DNA of 45,084 nucleotides from UBA2365 sp964594045. Its GTDB lineage: Bacteria > Bacteroidota > Bacteroidia > Chitinophagales > Saprospiraceae. The stretch lies in NCBI GenBank assembly GCA_964594045.1, contig CAZQKR010000034.1:1-45084 (forward strand), read 5' to 3'. Below, in pieces: positions 1 through 7,228 of the stretch. The notes under the pieces are model-generated. The model searched no databases. It had not been told where the DNA came from and worked only from the letters and a program-made list of their open reading frames with translations. Each line of letters begins with the position of its first letter. The first letter of the stretch is position 1. The translations under genes were made by a program, and so were the position numbers.

Positions 1-29
1 ATTTTTACCCACAAGTATCAACATATAAC

Positions 30-142
30 CATAAAAAGTAATGAAAAAAATGAAGTGTATTGAAACCCCATGCGTTTTAGATAGAAAGCGTCAACTATTT
101 AAAAAAAAAACATTATGTCGCACTAAAAAGGACAAGTCAGGA
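30..142 (+). repeat. Left copy of a ~115-bp inverted repeat shared by both ends of the window
   Basis: Read on the plus strand, this segment matches the reverse complement of 44966-45084. There are only about five substitutions and two short indels (a 3-nt gap near 56 and a length change in the A-tract near 101-110). Identity stops just after GTCAGGA at 142. It cannot be tested leftwards, because the right copy runs off the end of the window. A shared edge on the inner side, with the repeat continuing outwards, is what two copies of a dispersed element in opposite orientation would give. The edge reads inwards to the element as TGTCC, five T, AGTGCGACA, which resembles an insertion-sequence terminus. 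The family is not identified. Confidence 0.75.
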
Positions 143-230
143 TGAAGGAAGAGCTGGGTAAAATCCCTATATCAGAAAAGTTGTAAAAATGATATTGGCT
201 GTCTGGCTGATCAATGAAAAACACTTAAAT

Positions 231-260
231 AAAAAAGCCTCCCGACCGGAGGCTTTTTTA
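231..260 (-). terminator. Rho-independent terminator after the small HTH gene
   Basis: A hairpin with arms AAAAAAGCCTCC and GGAGGCTTTTTTA around a short CGACC-type loop lies 5 nt beyond the stop codon of the minus-strand HTH gene. On the minus strand it is followed by a T-rich tail. The A/T flanks are symmetrical, so it could also stop plus-strand transcription coming from the repeat. Confidence 0.8.
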
Positions 261-265
261 TTTTT

Positions 266-511
266 TTATTCAATCTCTTCAAGGATCTTTTTAGCCGCCT
301 CGAGGATCGAGGTATCCTCCAGGTGCACGATGCCACCATTTGGTCCGGGTTGTACATGATTGCCGACAATTTGCCCATCTTCATACTTATGCGCTCCAAA
401 ATAGTTTCTAACAGTTTGTTCGTCGATATTCAACTGTTCAGCAATTCTTTTTACACTTCCGGTCGGAAGACTGTGCTTGATCTTTCTTAGCTCGTTGAAT
501 GTTATATTCAT
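266..511 (-). CDS. Small helix-turn-helix DNA-binding protein (81 aa)
   Basis: The 81-residue product has a helix-turn-helix pattern at about residues 18-40 (SVKRIAEQLNIDEQTVRNYF): a short helix, a turn, then a recognition helix. A Gly/Pro-rich stretch (VQPGPNGGIV) and a C-terminal amphipathic helix follow. Short proteins of this shape, starting MNITFNEL and ending in a helix, are familiar from Bacteroidota genomes, where they are annotated only as DNA-binding proteins; the target is unknown. The ATG at 511 is the only good start. The gene stands alone, with its own terminator 5 nt downstream and a 385-bp gap upstream. It may be an autoregulator or a nucleoid-type protein, but that is inference. 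Confidence 0.75.
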   Translation of the reverse strand: MNITFNELRKIKHSLPTGSVKRIAEQLNIDEQTVRNYFGAHKYEDGQIVGNHVQPGPNGGIVHLEDTSILEAAKKILEEIE

Positions 512-896
512 GGCGGTAAAAGTTTTTGTTAAAAAATTAAAAATTACAGTTTATCTAAAAAATCTTTACTCAATTTGTTTGACCTTATTTATCGCTTTCC
601 AGGTCTTGGCAGTTTACGGTTACTTATCCGTCTACTCATCGTTGATCGCGCAAATTAATGATTGCGTACATCTTAAACGTAAAATCTTCTTCAAAAATTC
701 AAAGTTAGTAAAAGATAATGAAAAAATAAAGTAATCCATTCAATTGTTTCCTACAATAATTCAGACGAACTATAAAGTGAAATTCACAAGAGCATGTTTG
801 CTGTTCCAACTGCCTGTAAAACAATTATTTTATGATTTACTCCCGGTTTATATGACATTTTGAGCTGATTTTCAAATATTTCTGTTGACTATTTCA
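512..896. other. Intergenic gap with no convincing gene
   Basis: This AT-rich gap lies between the HTH gene start and the menD stop. A plus-strand reading frame (477-734) begins inside the HTH gene and has no family resemblance, so it is not accepted. No clean TAnnTTTG promoter was found for the HTH gene. No terminator hairpin is obvious after menD. Confidence 0.6.
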
Positions 897-2609
897 TCAT
901 AAAAACCGGAAATATGACTTCAGCATTTTGTCATTTTTGAATCTTGGCGTGAAAATCTCCAGTATCGCAGGCCTGTTAGAAAGTTGTGGTTTCCAGAATT
1001 CACCCAGACAGGCTGACAACTCATCCTCATCACTTGCCTTGTAATACGGAATGTTGAATGTTTTTGCCAGATAACCAGCTTCAATCTGGTGATGTGCTTC
1101 AAAAAAGTTTTCCAGGTAAGGCGTGGTATCAGGTCCGGGAATGAACCTGAAAATGTTACCGCCCTGGTTGTTGAAGACAACTATCCTCAGATTGGCTTTT
1201 AAATAGGGTATCCAAAGCGCATTGGAATCATAGAGAAACGCTGTGTCTCCTGTGACCAGTACCGTCATGTGCTCAGTTGCCCATGCTGCGCCAACAGCTG
1301 TCGAACTGCAACCGTCAATTCCGGCAACACCTCTGTTGGCAAAATAGCTGATGTCTGCCCGCTTGTCCATCAGCTGAACATACCTGACCGCAGTACTGTT
1401 GGCCATCTGTAATACAGCATTTTTGGGCAACTGGCTGAGTACCATACTGTATGCCAGCAGGTCAGACCAACCGGCCTGTTCCATGAATTCAACATGATTG
1501 GACTTGATCGAATTATTTTTTGAATGCCAGGAAGCGCTGTATTCACTGTCGACCACTTCTATTCTGGATAGTAACTCTTCAAAAAAGTACAAAAGGTCAC
1601 TTCTTAGATGCCTGGTCAGCTTTTTGTATGTGTCGATCACAACATCGGTTTCATCAACGTGCCAGTGTGCCGGAATATCCCAGGTCCGGAAAAGGCTTTT
1701 GATCTTTTTGGAAACGATATTGGTTCCAAAAGTCAACAACAGATCCGGTTTAAAAACAGGATGATCTTCAGGGTTGATCGAAAACAGTATCCTGTCGATC
1801 TGTTCAATGAACGAATCGTCTCCAAGGTTGGAAGTCGTCTCGGTGAGCACGATCACAGAAGGGTCATCTGCGATCCGGACAAGCACATCGTTGAGCGCTT
1901 TGCTTTTCGGAGTGATCCCGCAAAGAATTAGTTTGCGTTTTGATTGGTTCCACTCGGTTGCCAGTTCCTCCATGAGGTTCTGTGATAATTGTGGTGGAGG
2001 AGAGTATTGATCAAAGATCTTGGCCAGGCTGAGATCGCTAAAGCTTTGCTCAAACCGGTACAATGGTTCCCTCAGGGGAAGGTTGATGTGAACCGGCCCT
2101 TTTGGTTCGATCCGTGTTTCATTAATAGCCTCATTATAGATCCTGCCGTTGAACCATAGCTCATCCGGGTCAGTGGTTTCATACCGTATTTCAAAGCTTT
2201 TTTTGATGAAATTCCGGTAAAGATCCCGCTGTCTCATCGTCTGGCTGTCCCCCTGGTCGATCCATTCAGGAGGCCGGTCAGCAGTCAATACCAACAGGGG
2301 AATACGCTGGTAAAACGCTTCAGCCACAGCCGGTGCAAAATTCAGGGCTGCACTACCGGAAGTGGATACGATGGCAACAGTCTCAGCGGTTTGCTGAGCC
2401 AGGCCGAGCGCAAAAAATGCTGCGGATCGCTCATCGTGAATGGAAAAAGTCTCAAAACTACCGTGAGCGTTAAAGGCAATGATCAGCGGAGCATTGCGCG
2501 ATCCCGGAGAAAATACGATTTTACGGATGCCTTTAAGATGGCAGATCTGTACAAGATTGATTACAGTTTGTTTGCTGTCCACATTCAGTTGTTTTTGCTT
2601 TGTACCCAC
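897..2609 (-). CDS. menD: MenD, 2-succinyl-5-enolpyruvyl-6-hydroxy-3-cyclohexene-1-carboxylate synthase
   Basis: This thiamine-diphosphate enzyme condenses isochorismate with 2-oxoglutarate, the first committed step of menaquinone synthesis in the cytoplasm. The 570-residue length fits the family. The N-terminal pyrimidine-binding half shows VFSPGSRNAPL and the stretch STSGSAALNFAPAVAEAF with LLVLTADRP. The C-terminal half shows NRGVAGIDGCSSTAVGAA and the diphosphate/Mg site VLVTGDTAFLYDSNAL with NNQGGNIF. The start is GTG at 2609, inside the last codons of menF (25-nt overlap), which suggests translational coupling. A start about 9 codons later would also fit homologues. It is the last gene of menC-menE-menF-menD. 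Confidence 0.95.
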   Translation of the reverse strand: MGTKQKQLNVDSKQTVINLVQICHLKGIRKIVFSPGSRNAPLIIAFNAHGSFETFSIHDERSAAFFALGLAQQTAETVAIVSTSGSAALNFAPAVAEAFYQRIPLLVLTADRPPEWIDQGDSQTMRQRDLYRNFIKKSFEIRYETTDPDELWFNGRIYNEAINETRIEPKGPVHINLPLREPLYRFEQSFSDLSLAKIFDQYSPPPQLSQNLMEELATEWNQSKRKLILCGITPKSKALNDVLVRIADDPSVIVLTETTSNLGDDSFIEQIDRILFSINPEDHPVFKPDLLLTFGTNIVSKKIKSLFRTWDIPAHWHVDETDVVIDTYKKLTRHLRSDLLYFFEELLSRIEVVDSEYSASWHSKNNSIKSNHVEFMEQAGWSDLLAYSMVLSQLPKNAVLQMANSTAVRYVQLMDKRADISYFANRGVAGIDGCSSTAVGAAWATEHMTVLVTGDTAFLYDSNALWIPYLKANLRIVVFNNQGGNIFRFIPGPDTTPYLENFFEAHHQIEAGYLAKTFNIPYYKASDEDELSACLGEFWKPQLSNRPAILEIFTPRFKNDKMLKSYFRFL

Positions 2610-3631
2610 TCAATGATGTCCTGCATTGTCCTGAATTTGCGCTCGGTTTCTTCCCATTCACCTTCCGGAGTGGAGTCCGGAATGATACCGCTACCTGCAT
2701 AGAGTACAAATTGAGATGCAGAAACATGCATACACCTTAAATTGACAAATAAATCCAGTTTTTGTTCAGACTGGACGGGACCAAGAAAACCTGCATAGTA
2801 AAGCCGGTCATGTGTTTCATTTTCTGCGATATATTCCAGAGATTTGTTTTTCGGCAACCCACACACTGCAGGGGTGGGGTGAAGGTGATGGATCAGTCCG
2901 TAAGTATCTTCCGGTGCTTCGAAAACAAAACTGGTCTTGAGGTGTACCAGTTTTCCCGCACGCTGATCTTCAGGACCTTTCATAGTATATTTCAGATGAT
3001 GTGCCTTTAACGCATTTTCCACATACTGAACCACAATATCCTGCTCCAAACGGTCTTTGGCAGACCAGAATATGGTTTCTTCTCCCGTCTGATAAAGTCT
3101 TGTGCCTGCCAATGCTACGGTTTGCATCATGTTCTGTTCTGCTCTTATCAACATTTCCGGACTTGCGCCCATCCAGCAACCGGTTTGAGGGTGGTTGAAG
3201 ATATAAACAAAAGCGTTGGGGTATTTCTGTTGCAAAGCCAGAAACAATTCAAACAGATCCATACCTTTATTTTCGAGGGATTTGGTCCTGGAAAGCACCA
3301 GTTTCAGGTAATCACCCGAACTGGCTTGTAAGAATTGATTGGCCAGTAAGAAGAATTTTTCCTTTGACATGTCTTCATGTGATGCTTTGCTTTCGGGTTT
3401 GAAACTGAAAATCTGGTTTTGATACCTCTTTGTTGCCTTTAAAAACCAGGCTTTCGTTTCACCGGTCTGGATGAAAGGATGTACTATAAAACCATCTTCA
3501 TTCAGATATTCCGGTGAAAATGGTAAGACTGCATTCCCATCCGGCAAAAAGAGATGGTAATCCTTTTCACCAGGCAAACGGTAAGCCGCGAAACTGTCTT
3601 TGCTTTGAATGTATATAACTGTTTGATTCAT
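2585..3631 (-). CDS. menF: Isochorismate synthase (MenF/EntC family)
   Basis: This chorismate-binding enzyme converts chorismate to isochorismate, the entry step to menaquinone. Family signatures are visible: GASPEMLIR and LAGTR in the middle, and HLHPTPAVCGLPKNKSLEYI followed by ETHDRLYYAGFLGPV near the C-terminus. At 348 residues it is shorter than the ~430 of enterobacterial MenF. The N-terminal region is compact, as is common in Bacteroidota. The ATG at 3631 lies 81 nt after the menE stop, and the 3' end overlaps menD by 25 nt. An EntC role in siderophore synthesis is unlikely next to menD, menC and menE. Confidence 0.93.
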   Translation of the reverse strand: MNQTVIYIQSKDSFAAYRLPGEKDYHLFLPDGNAVLPFSPEYLNEDGFIVHPFIQTGETKAWFLKATKRYQNQIFSFKPESKASHEDMSKEKFFLLANQFLQASSGDYLKLVLSRTKSLENKGMDLFELFLALQQKYPNAFVYIFNHPQTGCWMGASPEMLIRAEQNMMQTVALAGTRLYQTGEETIFWSAKDRLEQDIVVQYVENALKAHHLKYTMKGPEDQRAGKLVHLKTSFVFEAPEDTYGLIHHLHPTPAVCGLPKNKSLEYIAENETHDRLYYAGFLGPVQSEQKLDLFVNLRCMHVSASQFVLYAGSGIIPDSTPEGEWEETERKFRTMQDIIEWVQSKNN

Positions 3632-3712
3632 AATAATTTATTTAGAATGCATTTGGATATTTTTTATTGCTGTTTGTTTTAAATCGGATCAGTTTCATCC
3701 TTAACATAATTT

Positions 3713-4813
3713 TCAGCTCGGCGACTTAAATTTTTTTTCCCAGATCAAAGTCGCATCCCGTTCCGGATCGATCTGTCTGATGATCTTACCGTTTTCGGTT
3801 GTGTGTAAGTGCTCTGTAACAAATATTTTCACCGGTTTTTCATGTGCCTGAACGCGCTTGCAGATCTCTTCATACAATTTTTCAGGAGGGAAAACGCCAG
3901 CTTGCAGCACCAAAGCGATTCGTTCCCGGAAAACATTATCCGGTATGCTTATCACGATGAAAGGAACAGGTATCAGATCCCTGATCCTGTTCTCAAGGGC
4001 TTCGGGATGAACTTTTATCCCTCCGGAATTGATCACAAAATCAGCCCTCCCAATCCATTGAAAATGGTTTTGGCCAATGATCTTCACGACATCGTTGGTG
4101 CTCATGATCTCATCTCCGGTGAAACCTCCTTTGAAACAGAGCCTGCCATCCTGCTCAGTGAAAATTTGCATATCCTGATCAATCAATTCAAAATGATCCT
4201 GTTTGCCGGGTCCGTTTATTTTTTGAAGGGCAATATGGGAGCTGGTCTCAGTCATGCCATAGGTCAGAAAACATCTGGTGTCCAATTCCTGAAGCTGATC
4301 TGCCACCTTTTTGTCGAGACTTCCTCCTCCAATGATCAGTTTGGACAATTTGTTGAGTTTTTCATTGCCGGTTTCCAATAACCGGATCACCTGGTGTGGT
4401 GTCATGGCACAAAAATCGTATTTCCGGACGATCTCCGGTGTTGATGAAGGCTCAACACAATACAGGTTTAAGCCTTGAATGATCGCCCTGACGATCATCA
4501 TTTTCCCGGCAATAAACTGAACAGGCAGACATAACAACGCTTTGTCGCCAGGCTTGATGTCCAGATATCGGCAAGTTAGCCGGGCGCTGGCAGCCATCAT
4601 TTTTTTAGAAAGCCGGATCTGTTTCGGGATGCCGGTGGAACCTGAAGTCTGAACCGAAATATGATCTGTTCCATTCCACCAGTTCAGGATGAATGAAATG
4701 ATCTCACTTACCCATGATGCTTCTCCATGTTTCCGGAGAAATTCAGGGAGATCATCCGGATGATATTCGATGCTGTCCAGAATGATCTTTTTATTCAGCA
4801 TAGCCGGTTCCAT
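3713..4813 (-). CDS. menE: MenE, o-succinylbenzoate-CoA ligase (AMP-binding)
   Basis: This adenylate-forming ligase activates o-succinylbenzoate and transfers it to CoA. The P-loop-like motif TSGSTGIPKQ lies near residue 56. It is followed by the adenylate motif TYGMTETS, the hinge region IGRADFVINSGGIKVHPEALE, and a C-terminal lysine motif ENGKIIR. At about 366 residues it is a short form, lacking much of the usual N-terminal subdomain; short MenE proteins occur in Bacteroidota. The frame is open further upstream to 4864, but ATG codons at 4813 and 4801 fit better. Either one overlaps the menC stop by 23 or 11 nt, so the two are probably translated together. Confidence 0.92.
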   Translation of the reverse strand: MEPAMLNKKIILDSIEYHPDDLPEFLRKHGEASWVSEIISFILNWWNGTDHISVQTSGSTGIPKQIRLSKKMMAASARLTCRYLDIKPGDKALLCLPVQFIAGKMMIVRAIIQGLNLYCVEPSSTPEIVRKYDFCAMTPHQVIRLLETGNEKLNKLSKLIIGGGSLDKKVADQLQELDTRCFLTYGMTETSSHIALQKINGPGKQDHFELIDQDMQIFTEQDGRLCFKGGFTGDEIMSTNDVVKIIGQNHFQWIGRADFVINSGGIKVHPEALENRIRDLIPVPFIVISIPDNVFRERIALVLQAGVFPPEKLYEEICKRVQAHEKPVKIFVTEHLHTTENGKIIRQIDPERDATLIWEKKFKSPS

Positions 4814-5882
4814 AGGAATAATTTGTGTACAAAGATGCTGTTTCCCAGGTTTTTTGCGGGTCAAAGCTTAAAAGACCATGTTTCACCGTTAAAGGTGAGT
4901 CAAAATTATTCGTGTACAATTGTCCGGTACCCAGACCCTGAGACATTGGGTTTTTTAAGGAGTAGGTCCATTGTGCTATGGCATTAAGACCTATGTTTGA
5001 TTCCAGAGCAGACGTGACCCACCAGCCGGTTTGATGTTGTACAGCGAGTTTTATCCATTCTTCTGCGATCTGGAAGCCTCCGATGAGACTGGGCTTCAGG
5101 ATGATATATTGAGGGCGGATATGGTTGAGCATTTCCTGCTTTTTCCAGGGATCCGTCAATCCGATCAGTTCCTCGTCCAGGGCGATATCGATGGGTGAAA
5201 CCGAACAGATCCTGGCCATTTCGTCCCATTGGTTGGCTTTAATGGGCTGTTCTATGCTGTGGATCTCAAATGCGGCCAACTTTTCCAGTTTTGTCAAGGC
5301 GTCTACAGTGCTGAAAGCGCCGTTTGCATCAAGCCTGATTTCCAGATCGGCAGGAGTGAAAGCATTTCTCAAAAATCCGAGCAGGGATAATTCCTCTTCA
5401 AATCTTATCGCTCCGACTTTAAGTTTCATGCAACCCCAGCCTTCAGATAATTTCTTTTCGATTTGCTGCAACATCTGATGCTTGTCGCCCATCCAGATGA
5501 GACCGTTGATGCGAATAGCATCTTTCCCCGAGGTAAAATCACCCGGATAAAACAATTTTTCACCGCCATTTTGCAGGTCCATGTGTGCCATTTCGAGTCC
5601 GAAACGGATGGAAGGCCATTCTGCAAGTTCATTCCGGATCAATGAATTCAGTTGGGATGCTGACATCTTTCCGGTCAGTTTCCCGAGCATTTCAGTGTAC
5701 CCGGGACGGTCATCATAACTCAACCCGGGCAATAGTCCGCATTCTCCCAACCCAACCAAACCGGGGTTTTCTGCGTCATATAATATAATAAACCATGAGG
5801 GTTTTTCATACATGATCCCTCTTGAAGTTCCTGCCGGGACTTTGAATTTAAGGATATGTTTTTTAATCTCTGAATGGTACAT
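4791..5882 (-). CDS. menC: MenC, o-succinylbenzoate synthase (enolase superfamily)
   Basis: This enzyme dehydrates SHCHC, the MenH product, to o-succinylbenzoate. The enolase-superfamily residues are in order: the catalytic lysine region CMKLKVGA, first metal ligand in EIRLDANGAF, second in HSIEQPI, third in ALDEEL, and the second catalytic lysine in YIILKPSLIGG. The reading frame is open to a TTG at 5894, but the ATG at 5882 is preferred. A possible -7 element (TAATTTTG, 5892-5899) overlaps that extension. It is the first gene of the menC-menE-menF-menD run. Racemase/epimerase activity exists in relatives, but the neighbours favour MenC. Confidence 0.93.
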   Translation of the reverse strand: MYHSEIKKHILKFKVPAGTSRGIMYEKPSWFIILYDAENPGLVGLGECGLLPGLSYDDRPGYTEMLGKLTGKMSASQLNSLIRNELAEWPSIRFGLEMAHMDLQNGGEKLFYPGDFTSGKDAIRINGLIWMGDKHQMLQQIEKKLSEGWGCMKLKVGAIRFEEELSLLGFLRNAFTPADLEIRLDANGAFSTVDALTKLEKLAAFEIHSIEQPIKANQWDEMARICSVSPIDIALDEELIGLTDPWKKQEMLNHIRPQYIILKPSLIGGFQIAEEWIKLAVQHQTGWWVTSALESNIGLNAIAQWTYSLKNPMSQGLGTGQLYTNNFDSPLTVKHGLLSFDPQKTWETASLYTNYSYGTGYAE

Positions 5883-5891
5883 AGCAATGGA

Positions 5892-5899
5892 CAAAATTA
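5892..5899 (-). promoter_or_regulatory. Possible -7 promoter element for the men operon
   Basis: On the minus strand this is TAATTTTG, a match to the Bacteroidota TAnnTTTG element, about 10 nt before the chosen menC ATG. The -33 side is poor (TGTG at 15 nt spacing). If used, the mRNA would be nearly leaderless. Confidence 0.35.
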
Positions 5900-6320
5900 A
5901 TGCATTTATCAGAGCACAGTATCATTTGGACCTGAAATATGGCAGCAATATGACCCGGGATGCATTTTTTCTGCTTTCTGGATAATAAAAATATTAACCT
6001 GGAGTTTAATTAGCAAATTTTACCTGTTTGAAGCTTCAGGATAGATAAATCAGGCATTCAGAACGCTGAATCCGGGATTTTAAAATGAAACATTGTAAAA
6101 AATACTTATATATAAAACTGTTAATGTGTACGATTAAGTATAAAATATTAAGATTCAAAACAATTTTATTAATTTATTTAAGTTATATTAGCAGTTGATT
6201 TTGAGTGCAAAATTTAAAAAGCAGAACTGAATTCATGAACCTGTTTCAAATAAATTGTTAAAGTTGGCAGGTTTTTTGAAGAAACATATCTAAACTTTAG
6301 GTTTATAAGCAGTTTTATAT
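5900..6320. other. Intergenic, AT-rich, nothing assigned
   Basis: This is the first part of a 1.3-kb gap between menC and topA. It holds short AT-rich stretches and one small hairpin (ATTCAG/CTGAAT near 6055-6070). It has no reading frame with coding character on either strand. Confidence 0.5.
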
Positions 6321-6328
6321 TAATTTTG
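6321..6328 (+). promoter_or_regulatory. Candidate -7 element for a short transcript
   Basis: TAATTTTG fits TAnnTTTG. The -33 match is imperfect (TTAG at 20 nt or TTTA at 21 nt upstream). It lies 73 nt before the 44-codon reading frame at 6401 and about 400 nt before the terminator at 6701. Confidence 0.4.
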
Positions 6329-6400
6329 TACGTAATGTAAAAATTCTGAAAAAAACTTTTTCGATTTTGCAGCGTTTTTACATTTTTGAACGTCTAGTAT

Positions 6401-6535
6401 ATGTTTGATATCAATTATAATCCAATGAACAATTTTATTAATTTTTTAAGTAATTTTTTCAATCAGCCGGAAGGGGATGAGGTCGACATCCTGGTTGAAC
6501 AGGAAGAAGAGTTTGAAACCTGGTTAGGGATTTGA
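6401..6535 (+). CDS. Possible 44-residue small protein, function unknown
   Basis: ATG at 6401 to TGA at 6535 encodes a short peptide that begins MFDINYNPMN and ends EEEFETWLGI. The N-terminal half is rich in Asn and Phe (NNFINFLSNFFNQ). The C-terminal half is strongly acidic (GDEVDILVEQEEEF). The second half uses codons like the neighbouring genes (CTG, GTC, GAC, ACC), unlike the surrounding AT-rich DNA. It sits between a plausible -7 element and a strong terminator, as expected for a short independent transcript. No family is recognised. A second in-frame ATG at residue 9 could be the true start. It could also be chance within a non-coding RNA. Confidence 0.35.
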   Translation: MFDINYNPMNNFINFLSNFFNQPEGDEVDILVEQEEEFETWLGI

Positions 6536-6700
6536 TGATCTGAATTTGCTGATTGAAGTTTGCAGGTTGTGTTTTTGAGCACAATCAGGAGATGGTGGTG
6601 CACTGACAAGTGCAAAAATGCAGTGGTTGTTTTAAAGATTACGGATCGTGTTATGATGATCACTTAAAATTTTGGTTTTAATAGTTAAGTAATAAGTTGT

Positions 6701-6732
6701 AAGTCCTGCTATAGCATAGCGGGACTTTTTTT
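6701..6732 (+). terminator. Strong rho-independent terminator
   Basis: A 12-bp hairpin (AAGTCCTGCTAT pairing with ATAGCGGGACTT, one G-T pair, loop AGC) is followed by seven T. No annotated large gene ends here on the plus strand. It therefore probably ends a short transcript that includes the 44-codon frame at 6401. Confidence 0.8.
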
Positions 6733-7111
6733 ATGTTGAAAGACAGGATCAACAAAGATTTCAAGCTTTTTTAACGTTGGTTTTGTGATTTGAAATTAAA
6801 GGATCAGGTTATAAAAAAACCCGCCGGCTTTTGGGATAAATTTTGATTTACTGTATCCGGACAATCTTGATTCGGGAAATCAGCGATTGATGAATTAAAA
6901 CCGATATCAAACTTTCGGAACACAAGAGTACTCCAATTTGGATCCTTTGATGCTGAGACGGATTTTTTTGATTTTTTACAGGTGCATTTTTTCGGGTCAA
7001 AAAGAGCAGAAACAGCATGGAGAGTCTGGACATTTATGTGATCTTTTCATACGGATTTTGCCCGGAATGCCCGGCTTTACTTGAAATTGTTAAATTTTTT
7101 ACTTGTATTTA
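6733..7111. other. Intergenic, nothing assigned
   Basis: This stretch lies between the orphan terminator and the topA promoter. A GC-rich patch (CCCGCCGGC near 6820) does not make a convincing hairpin with a T-tail. The short plus-strand frame starting at 7017 runs through the topA promoter and is not accepted. Confidence 0.5.
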
Positions 7112-7140
7112 TTTGCAAATGAACAATTTTGCTACTTTTG
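7112..7140 (+). promoter_or_regulatory. topA promoter, Bacteroidota type
   Basis: TTTG at 7112-7115 and TACTTTTG at 7133-7140 are separated by 17 nt, an exact match to the TTTG/TAnnTTTG consensus of the primary sigma factor in this phylum. Transcription would start near 7147, giving a leader of about 80 nt before topA. Confidence 0.75.
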
Positions 7141-7228
7141 GCGAAATTTTAAACCCTGGTCTATCAATCCGGACAGGAAAGGTGATTTTCGGTGACGTGG
7201 TACCGGGATTTTAATTTAAACACTTGTA

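Noticed and set aside
477..734. 85-codon plus-strand frame at the HTH gene
   Set aside because: It begins inside the HTH gene on the opposite strand, is Phe/Lys/Leu-rich like AT-rich non-coding DNA, and resembles no family.
3809..4381. 190-codon plus-strand frame
   Set aside because: Antisense to menE, which is clearly coding; no recognisable protein on this strand.
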